In this document: one piece after another, positions 12,228 to 42,044 of the stretch | How the letters are laid out: each line of letters begins with the position of its first letter | Position numbering within the stretch: position 1 is the stretch's first letter | Assembly: GCA_943737045.1 (NCBI GenBank) | Contig: CALSFV010000223.1 | Coordinates: 930,001-994,000, forward strand | Direction: 5' to 3' | Source of the DNA: Parapristionchus giblindavisi | Taxonomy: Eukaryota; Nematoda; Chromadorea; Rhabditida; Diplogasteridae | DNA: 64,000 nt | Program-made: the position numbers and the translations under genes | Notes under the pieces: generated by a model | What the model saw: the letters and a program-made list of their open reading frames with translations, nothing else | Told to the model about the DNA's origin: nothing | Database searches by the model: none

Positions 12228-12436
12228 GACAATTATCATGTGTGAAAAGCGAAGTGGTACCCCTTCTCAACCCCGTACCACAGAGCCACAGTGAAGCATT
12301 GATCAGCTTTGCTGATTGGTTCCGTTTCGTGATCTTTTAAATTCAACTGTGTTTAGAAACTCACTTGTAAACTAAACTAAACTTACGTTTATAAACTTTT
12401 TAAACTTAATAAACTTACAACTTAAGCTTATTTAAC
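11117..12436. other. Intergenic gap between convergent genes
   Basis: No exons seen. At about 11640-11790 there are imperfect tandem units of the type GAGAGATTACGGTAGATGG. GATCAAAGATCA runs occur near 11945 and 12090, and an ATT microsatellite lies at 12199-12228. The 3' untranslated ends of both flanking genes presumably lie here. Confidence 0.5.
11557..11562 (+). terminator. Possible poly(A) signal of the NHL-like gene
   Basis: AATAAA, 440 bases after the TGA stop. It is the first canonical hexamer on this strand that I saw downstream, so the site is tentative. Confidence 0.3.
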
Positions 12437-14319
<1,883 letters not shown>

Positions 14320-14392
14320 CTGCAATTGTGGTGTGATTAGCTACCGTATCCCCAACACTACTGTAGTAATTTCACTACGGAAACTCTCTTTG

Positions 14393-14760
14393 CCTACTCC
14401 GGTTTTGTAGGGCAATATTACAGTCGTAGTGGGCAAACCCTCGCAGTGCGAGGATTGGCCCACTATATAAGGCCCACTTGATAAAAAAATTAAGCTAAAA
14501 ATGACGACTTTTAAGCGAAAATAACGAATTTTGTGAATCAACCCACCCTATTTCGAGAATTGACCCACTATATAAAAATAAACGGCGAGGGTACCGAAAA
14601 TGTATGATTACAGTAAGTAGCGCGCAAAAAAAGTAACTTACTTCTTACTCACTTTTTTTGCAATTTCGTGTATTTATAACGAAAAAGCAAGCAAGCAATT
14701 AGTTACTTTTTGCGCGCTACTTACTGTAATATTACCCCGCAAAACCAGAGTAGCTATTTT
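14393..14760. repeat. Family M inverted repeat interrupted by a family D element
   Basis: Outer arms CTACTCCGGTTTTGTAGGGC and GTAATATTACCCCGCAAAAC pair, with further pairing of GTAAGTAGCGCGCAAAAA and TTTTTGCGCGCTACTTAC inside. Between them, about 14435-14606, sits a family D copy ending CGAAAATGTATG. A related partial M element is at about 4446-4595. Confidence 0.65.
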
Positions 14761-15544
14761 TAGCTCTGTTCTAGCTGTTCTCGGTAGCACTCGGATTTTC
14801 ACCAATGCAATGACAGTAATCATTGAAAACAAGGAAACGACTTCAGGTTAGACGAAAGTCTACTTCAAGTGGTGTATGTGCATTGTGCATTTCGAATGTT
14901 CTTTCACTTGAAGTGGACTTGAAGTTTGAGTCAGTGACGTATTTTAGGTAGACTTTAAGTTTTGAAATACCAGAGTGTATTCGGCAAAGTGATTCTCGAA
15001 GAGGTGCTTCCTCTTATTGACGAATTCCACCGGTACACTGCAGTAGTCGCATGGAACAAACTGAAGTAGTTAAATGTTATATTCTGCGAGACGAACGCAG
15101 TTTGTTGAATCCCTCTATAGCACACGAATCAGGACCAGAGTGCACAGAAAGATTCACTAACTATAAAATCTCGAAATGGCGTCATAATTTTCGTTAATCG
15201 CACGCACAGAACAACACGGATTAATATATTTATAAATAGATGTGTTTTTTTTTAATGTTTCTTTATAGAGTTCTTCGTGCCGAGTAGGGATGGATGGCTG
15301 GTAAAGAGGTTGGAGATGATCATTTGTGAGGATGGGATGTTGTTCTCCTGAAGGGTCTAGTGATGGTCATTCATCCGACATACTGGTAGTGTGAGCTGTT
15401 CTTTGATAAGAAGATTGGCCCTGAAATCGCGCAAATTTTGAGGGGAAAAACACATTTTTCCAGAATTTAACGACAAAAATTTTGCATAGAAACAAACCTG
15501 GGAAATTATATTTACAGTAAACGAGCCTATCAGCACCGCGGCAA

Positions 15545-15632
15545 CATTCATCGCGGCGGCCTTGTTGTCAAACAGTATCTGCGAAGAGAGATTGCTGGTT
15601 CGATGCCGCGTCTGGGCGTAATCTTTTGCAGA
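15545..15632 (+). repeat. tRNA-like/SINE-like sequence
   Basis: Contains a B-box-like GCTGGTTCGATGCC and ends ATCTTTTGCAG. The same pairing of GCTGGTTCGA and ATCTTTTGCAG at similar spacing is seen at 20121-20214, inside a P450 intron, which suggests a shared tRNA-derived element. No tRNA cloverleaf can be drawn. Confidence 0.4.
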
Positions 15633-16493
15633 TTTTTCAATCCGTGATGAGCAGAATATCGTGTGACCAGCGATTCGCCCAAATTTGGCCGCTATGAGGG
15701 AAGAATTCCGTGATGAGATATAATATGCTGACAGGATAAAACATTTTAATAATAATAATAATATAATAATATTTTATTCCTTCAAATGAACGCATCGGGG
15801 ATGGGATTGGGAATATCTGTTAGATAGTCTTGTGAAGGATGTCCGTCGCCAAGGCGAATCGGTGAAATGTTGGGAATGAATGAATAATATGCTGACAGGA
15901 TAAAACATTTTCATTATTGTTATATGTTATATCACGATCAGTGAGAGCAAAAGCGCACTTTATGGTTTCCCATCGACCAGACTCCACTTATCGATAAGCG
16001 GCCTTTCCCAGGACACGTTTCGATCAAAACTAGCGTTTTCTTCCTTATCTTTTACTGAGAGAGGTCCAGTCAAACAATTTTTTTCACTTGTTCATTTTTT
16101 TTCAAAAGTTACTTATCATGCAAAACGCGACGTATGTGTAAGAATTGTTCGAATTAAAATTGTAGCAAAAGTGGAGTGTATTATCGTACCTAGTTTGTTG
16201 TCAAATCTACCGAACTGCTACACAATCTCAGATACCCTTCCTCCATTCCCTCATATTCTCTGTAGTCTTATCAATCTGTCGTCGTCTTGTGCTCCGCGTG
16301 TAGGCTGTGCCTAACCTCACTGTACACTACTCTCTATCGCTATCGACAGTGATCATCATTTGTGTACCTCTTCCACTCATAATCGCTCGTATTCTACTCC
16401 TTCTCATTTCAAATCGGGTACTTAAACGTGTTGGAAATCGAAAGATCGACAATTTTTACTCGCTCAAATGATTTCTCTGTCTTATTTTTTCAT

Positions 16494-16708
16494 AATTTGA
16501 AACTCTCCGATCTGGTCACGTTCTATCGCTTTCTTTCTCTACGAGAGAGCGTTGACAGAGTGTAAAATTAGCTCGGGTTTGCATTTAAAGCTACACCCCA
16601 AGCTAATTTGAAACTCTCCCCTCTGGCCACACTCTCTCGCCTTCTCTTTCTACGAGAGAGTATTGCCAATGCGGAGAGTAAAATTAGCTTGGGGTCTGCC
16701 TTTAAAGA
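16494..16708. repeat. Two adjacent family A MITEs
   Basis: Family A is a hairpin of about 110-120 bp, with arms AGCTAATTTGAAACTCTCC and its inverse around ACTCTCTCGC...GAGAGAGTATTGCC, and ends TTTAAAGGCACACCCC-type. Here two copies share the TTTAAAG at about 16587. Other family A copies: 17018-17122, 18545-18666, 21283-21438, 27600-27715, 28310-28402, 36341-36420, 44301-44414, 51250-51366 and 53676-53767. Confidence 0.8.
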
Positions 16709-17224
16709 AACATCCCAAACCAAATTGAAATTGGCCTCTGTGGTCTTGATTTCTTGTGTCTACAAAGAAAGTGAGATTAGGTCGAGTTGAGTCAAGCTAG
16801 GGGTATTCAATTAAAATCGCTATTCGTTCTTTCCATAATTTTTTATCATTATCATTTGTCTTGAGGCGACTAAATATGTTATTTATTATTTCTTCTCTTA
16901 TTTCTCGTTCATGCGTGGGCATGTGATAAAAAAATCGTTGTCTCAATCACGCATAGGTTTCACTGATTATAGTTATAGCTAATGCTCTAAGCGAGCCGAT
17001 CCATGGTATCCGAAATTCTACACCCCAAGTTTACTCTCCGCTCTGGCCACCCTCTCTCTCGTAGGCAAAACAAGCGAGACAGCACAATCAGAGCGGATTG
17101 GCTCGGGGTGTGCCTTTAACGTATTTAAAAACGTTTCATTTCATGTCGCTTATCATTGCCGTGCTTACTATTTTCTCGATTACTTTTTTTATAGAACTCT
17201 AAACAAATCAATAAATCAATAAAT

Positions 17225-17238
17225 CAATAAACTTCCAG
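17225..17238 (+). promoter_or_regulatory. Splice acceptor directly before P450 start codon
   Basis: AACTTCCAG ends immediately before the ATG at 17239, with no untranslated base between. This is typical of a nematode trans-splice site; a 5'-UTR intron is the alternative. Confidence 0.5.
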
Positions 17239-20200
17239 ATGATCTTCCTGATATGCGTCCTGATCCTCGCTGCCGTCCTCTATTCCCTCCTGATCAATCG
17301 TATTCTCGGCCTTCCTCCTGGTCCTCCGCCTCTTCCGTTCATCGGTAACATGCTGTCCTTCTCATGGGAGATGGACAGAGTAAGTGTCAATAAAGGGATC
17401 GTAACATCTCTCAATGGCCTCTTCACTGCGCACACTATTTCTATGCTCTCTAACAAAGAGAACGCATTGCGCGTTGAAGATACCAATGAGAGAGGTTACG
17501 TTCCCTATATCCTAACCAATCGATAATCTATTTTCGATACCGTAGGATATTCGACTACCTAGAAGCGAATTTATAGCTTACTGTTACTGTATCTTAAATT
17601 TCAACTGTTTCCCTGAATCCCGGATTTTGAAAAACTGAGCGCGCTAATTTAAAATCGGGTGAGATTTTTGTACTCTGTGTTGCCTACTCCGATCGTAAAG
17701 TTATTGGATAAGCCAAAGAGGGCGATCCATTCTTATGATTAATTATTTAGATGATAATTACTCGATTTAACCAATTGATAATTTACACAATCAATACGAC
17801 CATGACCCCTGCCATGACCCACCGCACTAATTGCGAATGTGATAAAGATTGAGATTAATCAATAAAATCGATAAATTGCAGAAGTTTCTCGAGTGGAAGG
17901 AGAAGTACGGAACGATCTTCACGGTCTGGATGCCCTTCCCGATCGTTGTCTTTGGCGATAAGAAAGTGGGTTTATTTGGGGTTTTGAAGGATTCAAAAGT
18001 TAGGAAAAGAAAAGAAATCCAGAGAAAACTCGCCTCGTTTTGCAAACACACACTCTCTCTCTCTCCATTTTCTCGCTATTCCGTTAATTTTGAACACCAC
18101 ACGTGTGTCCTATTTCGTATTCCTTGAATAACATGCGTTTCGGAAAACATTTAGGGAGGCTAGAAACTCTATGTTTTCTTGCAGTTTTTATGCGAGAACA
18201 TTTTCTAACACATTTTTCGTCCGATTGTGCGTTAATTTATTATATCCAAATAATAATAATTTTTATACGTTTCCATATTTAAACAAAAAAAATGAAGAGA
18301 TGACATTTTGGAATATGTGATCGCTTTTTTTCAATACAATTACATAAAATTCATAGATTTTTTTGACAATTTGTTGTAATTATATAATAATAAACAGAAA
18401 AGTAAAATCTCGTTGAGGTTCTCCACGAGCATGTCATCAAGAACGGCGACGTCTATCTGGCGAAGAAGAATCCCGAACAGTTGATGGAGCTGATGTGCGG
18501 GGGACTGTACGGACTGGTCTTCGAGGATAACAGCGTTGTCAAGGTAATGTGTACCACCAACCAAATTAATTTGAAACAATCCTCGCTGGCCACACTCTCT
18601 CGCTTTCTTTGTCAGTGAGAGAGTATTGCGAATACGGAGAGTAATTAGCACGGGGTGTGCTTTTGAAACTATTATTAGAATTTTTTTGTTCCAATTAAAA
18701 ATAAAATGTTTTTTTTCGTTCCAAGCCGAGCTTCAAATTTGCTGTTGGAACACTTTGAGATTTGAGTCGTTACGTTGATAAAAATGACAAGTACTCAATA
18801 ATCGTTTTAGGAGCAGCGTCGCTTCGCACTACGAGCCCTGCACGATGTGGGCTTCGGATCTTCGCACCTCGAAGTATTGATTAGTTTATTGATTTATTCA
18901 TTTATCGATTGGCCGATCGATATCGTCCTAATACAGTATGCTTAGGATACCGTACACTCGTACGCTGAAGAGGTCATTGCTCGCTGGAAGGCACAAGATG
19001 GACAGAAGATTGATGTCTCCGATTATATTATGGTAATATCTCATCTTCTGGCGTTAAAAAACAATAAAAAATTGCCGTCTTGACGCTTTTTTATTACCGT
19101 ATACTTCAACCTTATAATGCATTTCACGCTAGGAGTTCACGGTTTAGGATTTTCGACCTTCAGTTTCGGTTACTCATGTTTTTAGACAATGGAATCTCGC
19201 CATTCTCCGTTTTCCACTGTTTCATCACATCATAAAATGTGCACACCACAAATAAGCAAATAGATTGATTCAGTGCGCCACGGGCAACATCATATGGAAC
19301 ATCACCTTCGGCATCAACCTCCCCTTCGATGATCCACTCCTGCCACGATTCAAGGAAATACAACTAGAGGTACGGTAGCTCCTTTTTTGATGATTACTGC
19401 ATATCGACTACGCCAGTTTCATTCTCACCGTAGCTCAACAGACTACGGCAGATTTATGAAACAGTGATTACTGTAATCTACCGTAACCCTCGTAAAACAG
19501 TGGTTACTGCAACCTACCGTATACCACTGTAAAACAATGGTTACTGTAATCTACCGTATCCCCTCGTAAAACAATGGTTACTGTAATCTACCGTATCCCT
19601 CGTAAAACAGTGGTTACTGTAATCTACCATATCCCGCGTAAAACAGTGGCTACTGTGATATACCGTATACCCCCATAAAACAATAAGTACTGTAATCTAC
19701 CGTATACCGTTCCAGATGCTCCCACTCATGGCCGGTCCTTACCTGCAATTCATCGAGCTCTTTCCATTCTTGAAGAACTTCGACTTCTTCTTTGGAAATC
19801 ATCTGCGCAAACTCCACAAGCTCAACGACGACAGCAATGAATTCATTCGTGAGGTACTCTTGGGATGATTTTTGATCTTTGATCTTTGTTCTTTGGTCTT
19901 GCACTCTCTCAAATGCATTTTTTCTTAATGGTTACGAGATATGCCTAAATTTTCCAGCTAATTCTTTTTTTTCATATGCATAAAAGAAGATGTTGAAAGT
20001 GATCCTTTAAGGCCATAGAGACGATAAAAAAGAATTCATCCACCGACGATCTAGCTGGCAGTTACGTCGAAGCCTTCCTTGCCGAGGTCAGGCGTCGAGA
20101 AGACAACGGACAGGACCGAGGCAAGTTTAATAACTTTGGTGTTGTGGTTAACGTGCTGCGCTATAACCCATTGCATGCTGGTTCGACTCCCTCTTCATGC

Positions 20201-21583
20201 AGCATCTTTTGCAGGCAGTTTCAGCGAGTCGCAGTTGTTCTTTTCGGCCTCAAGCATCTGGGGTGCGGGTTTCGACACGACAGTTACCGTACTCCGTATG
20301 TGCATACACTATCTGATCGAGCATCCGGCAGTGCAACGGAAGATCCATGCGGAACTGGACGAGAAGATTGGCACAAGAGTGAGTATCCCGAATAGTTTGA
20401 TCCATAATCTGTCTCATCTGCAGAGGGCTTCTATAGTGTGATAATTAATCAAAGGTGTGCAAAAAGGTGTATCGATTAGTCGCTTGGTTCTTTTAGAAAA
20501 CATATTTATCAAGAATAGGCTTTGATGTACATGGCTGACCATTATTGGCTGCTTCTAAAATATTGGTCCGATGATTCGCATGAAGAGATCCTTCCTTGGG
20601 CGTCTACGCCCCTGCTAGTGTTTAGTGCTTACAACATCTAAAATCATATTCTTTCATCTTCAGCGGATCAAGTTCGAGGACAACAAGATCCTGCCGTACT
20701 GCAATGCCTACATGCAAGAGGTCTACCGATTGGCCAACGCTCTTCCCCTCAATTTCATGAGAAAAGTCCAGCAGGATACCGTAGTCGAAGGTACTGCATG
20801 GAAATCCATACAAATTCTAAATAATTAAAATACCCCATAGCGGAGCAATTCGATTATATCGTTCGTTATTACAATCTCTGAAATAGCGGGGAATCGACAT
20901 GAGAGTTAAATACCCTGGCAATATGCCCAATATCAATGGATGAGTAAGTGATTACGGTGTCAATATATCACAGTATGCTGCTTCAAGCCATTTTCTTTTG
21001 ATAGCCAGACGAGCGAGAGAGCATTAATTTTGAGAGAGTTTCCATGCTGAGCGGTAGTTCTGGCCCACAAAATGAATAGAAGACTTTGATATTAATTGAT
21101 GCGTGATTACGGTATCAACTATGATTGATTCAGGGTGGACACTCCGCGCGGGAACTACAGTTCTCCCGCAGTTCTCGATGGTGCATCTGGACCCGAAAGA
21201 GTTCGAGAGGCCCGAGTACTTCTGCCCTGAGAGGCATCTGAATGAGAAGGGAGAATTCGTAAAGGTACCAAATATAACCATTTAAAACCGTTCCGCTGTG
21301 CTTGTTTGTGGAATTTAGAGGCACATCCGAGTTTAATTTTATTATAATCTCCGCCCTGGCAACGCTCTCTCGTATTCAAGGAAAGAGAAAGAGCATTGTC
21401 AGAGCGGAGTCCTTCAAATCAGCTCGGGGTGTTTTTTTAAATAATCCAATCCAATTCCAGTTCCTAATTCCTAATTCAAGATAGATGAGATATTGCAAGA
21501 TTAATAGATGTATATGTAGATGGACGAAGACCCATTGATCTATCCCTTGCATAACCCACCGCACCAATGTGCGATTGTGATAA

Positions 21584-21619
<36 letters not shown>

Positions 21620-21894
21620 ATTATTATTATTAATTATTATTATTTTTATTATTTTTATTATTTTTATTATTTTTATTATAATTCCAGGACGCCCGCATCA
21701 CTCCGTTCTCCGTGGGCAAGCGTTCCTGTCTTGGCGAGGGCCTCGCTCGTATGGAATTGTTCGTGATGCTCCTGTCCTTCGTGCAGCATCTCTCCTTCGA
21801 GTCGCCTACCGTCGTTCCCGCAGAGATGGTGTGCGTCCCCGGTTTTACCCGTACCCCGAAACCATTTGAGGTCATAGTCCGAGCTAGAAACTAA
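17239..21894 (+). CDS. Cytochrome P450, CYP2-clan-like, 490 aa
   Basis: Exons: 17239-17379, 17882-17965, 18418-18543, 18811-18873, 18946-19032, 19274-19369, 19716-19853, 20012-20120, 20215-20378, 20664-20790, 21134-21264, 21688-21894; 1473 nt in one frame, ending TAA. The product should be an ER-anchored haem mono-oxygenase. Seen in order: hydrophobic N-terminal anchor (residues 1-22), proline hinge LPPGPPPLPFIGN, I-helix AGFDTT (299-304), K-helix EVYR (355-358), PERHL (410-414), and the haem loop FSVGKRSCLG with Cys436. Length is normal for the family. The EQRRFALRALHDVGFG block after exon 3 resembles nematode CYP33-type enzymes, but I do not assign a subfamily. Odd points: the C-helix Trp of WxxxR is replaced by Val116; intron 8 has a GC donor and looks tRNA-derived; the exon 3 start at 18418 is the least certain boundary. 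Substrate unknown. Confidence 0.92.
17393..17509. repeat. TTAA-type palindromic MITE, family B (intron 1 of P450)
   Basis: Arms AAAGGGATCGTAACATCTCTC and GAGAGGTTACGTTCCCTATA pair imperfectly; the centre has TTCTATGCTCTCTAAC. It starts 13 bases after the exon 1 donor. Confidence 0.7.
19450..19712 (+). repeat. 36-38-bp tandem repeat in P450 intron 6
   Basis: Six to seven imperfect units of the form GTAAAACAGTGGTTACTGTA followed by ATCTACCGTATCCCTC. The array runs up to the exon 7 acceptor TTCCAG at 19715. Units lack unique spacers, so this is a minisatellite. Confidence 0.85.
20121..20214 (+). repeat. GC-AG intron built from a tRNA-like element
   Basis: The intron is 94 bases. It starts GCAAGT, needed to keep exons 8 and 9 in frame, and ends TTTTGCAG. 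Inside are an A-box-like TGGTTAACGTG and a perfect B-box GGTTCGACTCC about 43 bases apart, the spacing of Pol III tRNA promoters. The tail ATCTTTTGCAG is shared with 15622-15632. No functional cloverleaf is evident. Confidence 0.55.
21583..21684. repeat. ATT/ATTTTT microsatellite before last P450 exon
   Basis: ATT and ATTTTT units run up to the AATTCCAG acceptor at 21687. Confidence 0.9.
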
Positions 21895-22545
21895 TCGATA
21901 TTATTTTATTTGCATTTGTAAAGTAAATTCTTGATCTACAACGATGCCCTACCGGTCGCATATTGCATTGAACTATTTGGTTTCACATTTTGCTAACCAT
22001 TCAAAAACAGAAAATTACCGTGTTATTTTCCTCTCGAAAGTTGTCCGGTTCACACATGAGATAAAGTTCTGTAACTTTGACAGATAAAGTACTGTATCTT
22101 TGACAAGTACCCCGTACAATTATTCCTTCCCCAATGGTTCTCTTCTTGGTAAAAGTCGTATAATTATTTATTGAATAACAAATAATTTGCGACTAGTGAC
22201 AGTTGGGCCAACTAATTTGGGATGTTCAGGTTTTACACTGAACTTTACTATTAGCGGTTTTCAAATGTTAATCTTTAGCGAGAATATAAATTTGCCTTTT
22301 CAATTTTTCATCGTTTTCAGATAATCCGAAGAAATCGATAAATAAAAATATGGATTTTTGATCTTCCGGAGTGTTTCAAACAACAATCAATCGATAATTT
22401 ATGCGCAAGTTGAACGAGCTGCAATTGACCGCTCGAATGGACATGCGATGAATAATGGAGGATTGAGCTCACTTAGAATCAAATGAAGCTCCATGGAGCT
22501 CACTGGAGCTCGACTATTAAGAAGACTGCGGATCACCAGGGACGT
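21895..22545. other. Intergenic gap between convergent genes
   Basis: No exon seen. Several GAGCTC and CATGGAGCTC motifs occur at 22440-22515, similar to those in the satellite at 42560-43280. An AATAAA-like AAATAAAAATA at about 22340 could end the P450 transcript. Confidence 0.45.
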
Positions 22546-26200
<3,655 letters not shown>

Positions 26201-26219
26201 GTGATATGGAAATTTGCGG

Positions 26220-26370
26220 GCACTACTCTGAACACCGGACCAGTCCAATATTATAACATAAAAGTGTAGAAAAGTCTTGAATAAATGGCTATTCTTCGTG
26301 TTTATTTTATTTTTATCATCCTTTTGAACTGACCCGGTGGTCTGGTCCGGTGTTCTAGAGTAGTGCCAAT
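26220..26370. repeat. Inverted-repeat element, family J
   Basis: GGCACTACTCTGAACACCGG on the left pairs with CCGGTGTTCTAGAGTAGTGC on the right; the same terminal GGCACTACT occurs at 13114. Confidence 0.85.
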
Positions 26371-26780
26371 TTGCGTATATAAATGTCGCAATTCAATGCA
26401 TTATGTAAAAATGTAGAGAAATGAAGAGAAATGAAGATACAAATGACGAAAATATTGCAAAAGCGCATTAGAATAGGTACAGTTAAAAGAAGAAGGAGGA
26501 CAAAGATTTATCTCAACTTTGAACGAAGTTATGTTGTTTTGAAATTGATATTGCGAGAATTTTCCTTTTCTTGCCAGGGCAAGTTTGCATAAAATATAAT
26601 ATGTGAGTAGTTAAATACAAAATAGTTTGGTTCCGATGACATAATAATCAAAATTAAATGGATCATTCAGATATTGCTCAATATATTGAAGATTGCGGTC
26701 CAAAACGATTGAATAAATATGCAATAAAAGTTTATTCGGACTCGTACAATTGATAAATTTACATAAATATTTAACACTCG

Positions 26781-39703
<12,923 letters not shown>

Positions 39704-40193
39704 GATTACTAGACATTAAAAGATCAAAGATTAACATATTATCAAGAATCGGAGATCAAAGATGAAAGATCAAAGATCAAATTAACAAAGAAAATTACTC
39801 TCGGGAATAATAACTGTCAGTAATCAATGTATCATCGAATAATCAAATAGAGTACAGGGACAAATAGTCACGTTCACGAAAACACGTAATCACTTCAGTA
39901 CAGAAGAATTAGAACGGTATCGGTCCTTTGGGGAATGTAATTCATTATTTCTTTATATAGATAGAACAATGATTCAGTACTTGAAGTTCAAGCAAAGACG
40001 CGCTTTTTTGCAAATTGGAAATTTCAGCAATAAGTTTAGAACCCACTCCTATAGGTCATCAGGCCACTGCACCAAGGGATATCTAACTTTCACTTTTTAT
40101 CACCTGTCCCTTGAACATCGTTACTGATTTGCATAGACATTCGCGGGTCTCCATCTTTGACATCCCTCTCCGATCTGGCCACACTCTCTAATG

Positions 40194-40506
40194 CACTGTT
40201 ACATTTGCCTTACGTGCCTACGCCGTAACGTCGTTACGGATGACGGATCCGTCAACGGGAATTTCGAAGTGTGTTGGGTCTCGAGTGGAAAACCCTGATG
40301 GGTCATAAAAGTACTGTAAAAGGTTACGGTAGTCAACCATTATTGATCGATGATTACGGTAACTTCTTACCGTATCACCATTACCATTCAGGGTTTTCCA
40401 CTCGAGACCTAACACACTCCAAAATTTACGGCGACGGATACGTAACGAAATGTAACACGCTCCGCCGTTACGGCGTAGACACGTAAGGCAAATGTAACAG
40501 TGCATA
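40194..40506. repeat. Family G element containing a second inverted repeat
   Basis: The outer ends AATGCACTGTTACATTTGCC and GGCAAATGTAACAGTGCAT pair, as do CTACGCCGTAACG and CCGTTACGGCGTAG. Inside, AGTGTGTTGGGTCTCGAGTG and CACTCGAGACCTAACACACT form another pair around AAAACCCTGA/TCAGGGTTTT. A relative with the same inner pair is at 41107-41337. Confidence 0.8.
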
Positions 40507-40631
40507 ACAGGCAAATATACCGAGAGTGTGGCCAGCCAGGGTCCCTTTAAAAAGCCCTCGCATCTTTTCATACCACACAACAATTCTGAGTTAGTCTGCT
40601 AGCGCAGAATATTGAGTATTGTTCACAACTT

Positions 40632-40742
40632 TCGGAGATGTAACCCACAGCACACAAGACCTTTACAATGAGAAGTGTTGTATTTAACACTTTTTGAGCT
40701 CGAAAAGTGTTAAATATGACACTTCTCAAGTTTTATGCTCCG
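40632..40742. repeat. Hairpin element, family I
   Basis: GAAGTGTTGTATTTAACACT and AGTGTTAAATATGACACTTC pair around TTTTTGAGCTCGAAA; it ends in TATGCTCCGTGGA. Relatives are at 40968-41078 and 50203-50300. Confidence 0.75.
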
Positions 40743-40776
40743 TGGATAGCACTTAGCTTTCTGTGAGTTATCACCA

Positions 40777-40903
40777 GTTAAAGCGACACCCCAAGCTAAT
40801 TTGAAACTCTCCGCTTTGGCCACACTTTCTCGTTTTCTTTGTCTGCGAGAGAGTATTGCCAATGCGGAGAGTAAAATTAGCTTGGGGTGAGCCTTTAAAG
40901 AAT
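40777..40903. repeat. Family A MITE
   Basis: AAAGCGACACCCCAAGCTAA and TTAGCTTGGGGTGAGCCTTT arms, nearly identical to the copy at 38688. Confidence 0.85.
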
Positions 40904-41700
40904 CAGAGAACCGACGAGAGAAACTGGAGGATCTGATGACCACACACAAAGAAAAAATTAATCCACAGCACACACGACCTATGAAGTGTTATATTTAACA
41001 ATTTTACGTTATTTTATCGCGAAAGTGTTAAATATATACAATATTTCACAGGCCTTGTGTGCGGTGCACTTTTTTTCACTGCGTGGAGATTTCATGGGTT
41101 CATGAGGTGCTGTTACATTTGCGAGAAGGATGTCCGTCAACTTTCAGTTTGGAGTGTGTCGGGTCTCTAGTAGAAAACCCTGATCGATCATAGAAGTACT
41201 GTAAAAAGTTACTGTAGTCAACCATTATTGATCGATGGTTAACCTCTTACCGTATTCTAGTTGCTAATCAAGGTTTTCCACTCGAGACCCAGCACACTTC
41301 AAAATTGAAGTTGACTTACACGCAAATGCAACACCGCACCGGAGTCATTTCAGGTGAAGACGAATTCTTATCAGTAGAGGCAAATTGTATCATATCAATA
41401 AATCAATGACCAACGACTATTTCTGCCGCGCACGAATGATCAGAATTATTGAACACAGCGTTTCGAGAGCGCTCATGGTGTAACAAAGAAAAAGGTAGAG
41501 CGAAAAAGAGAGAGAGCATGCAAAAGTGAGAGACACAGACGATGAGAGCACACCACGGTGCAGTCATACCGTAATTTTTTTGGCATTTTGCCAAAATTTC
41601 AATGCGCGCTCTCACTGTGGTAGAGAAACGCTGTGTTGAATTACAGGGAGCGTTACCTCACTCAATGGTCTCTTCATTTTGCACACTATTTCTCTGTTCT

Positions 41701-42044
41701 CACGGCGGTTCAATGAAGAGAAATCCCTACATTTAACTTTGGCTTGAAGCCTCTTGCATTACGAAAAATCGGCTAAGATGATTTGCACTGGGCGGGATTC
41801 GAACCTACGAGGTTCGGATCGCTACAAAAAAGCTCTATCCACTAAGCCATCTCGGCATGGTTTGCGAATCGTAAAACTCGATGATAGGTCTAGTCAGAAG
41901 CGTTCGTATTTCGAGCGCCCAGACATACCTTAGTCAACTTTCGCGCTGGGAGAACCTAGATGTTTTACTGCTTATCATCGCTCAGTTTGCGATACTTTAT
42001 TTCTCCGGCAAGAGCTTCTTAGTTACTATCATTGAGCCGCCGTG
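41701..42044. mobile_element. 344-bp TIR element nested in a family B MITE
   Basis: Terminal inverted repeats of 16 bp: CACGGCGGTTCAATGA on the left, TCATTGAGCCGCCGTG on the right, one mismatch. It is flanked by GTTCT on both sides, matching a 5-bp target duplication of family B sequence. It has no transposase frame, so it is non-autonomous. It carries a tRNA relic on the minus strand. Confidence 0.8.
41785..41856 (-). pseudogene. tRNA pseudogene inside the TIR element
   Basis: 72 nt on the minus strand from GCCGAGATGGCTTAGTGGAT to CCCAGTGCAA. The D arm and T arm (GTAGGTTCGAATCCCGC) are tRNA-like and match A and B boxes. The anticodon stem is spoiled by a T-run, and the acceptor ends do not pair, so the identity is unclear (AGC or TAG could be read). 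Confidence 0.6.

Larger units (their letters stand above)
14761..17238. other. Intergenic region with repeats and a doubtful short exon
   Basis: No convincing gene. On the minus strand, 15551-15497 would encode a hydrophobic signal-like stretch (MNVAAVLIGSFTVNIISQ) ending at CAG|GTTTGT, but the only partner seen gives a 35-residue product, so I do not call it. A 26-base direct repeat (AATATGCTGACAGGATAAAA plus ACATTT) occurs near 15721 and 15887. MITE copies fill 16490-17122. Confidence 0.45.

Noticed and set aside
15357..15551. Minus-strand signal-peptide-like exon
   Set aside because: The hydrophobic stretch and donor look good, but the only acceptor partner gives a 35-residue product, and the region overlaps a tRNA-like repeat.
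19450..19712. CRISPR-like spaced repeats
   Set aside because: Units are contiguous 36-38-bp repeats without unique spacers and lie in a eukaryotic intron.
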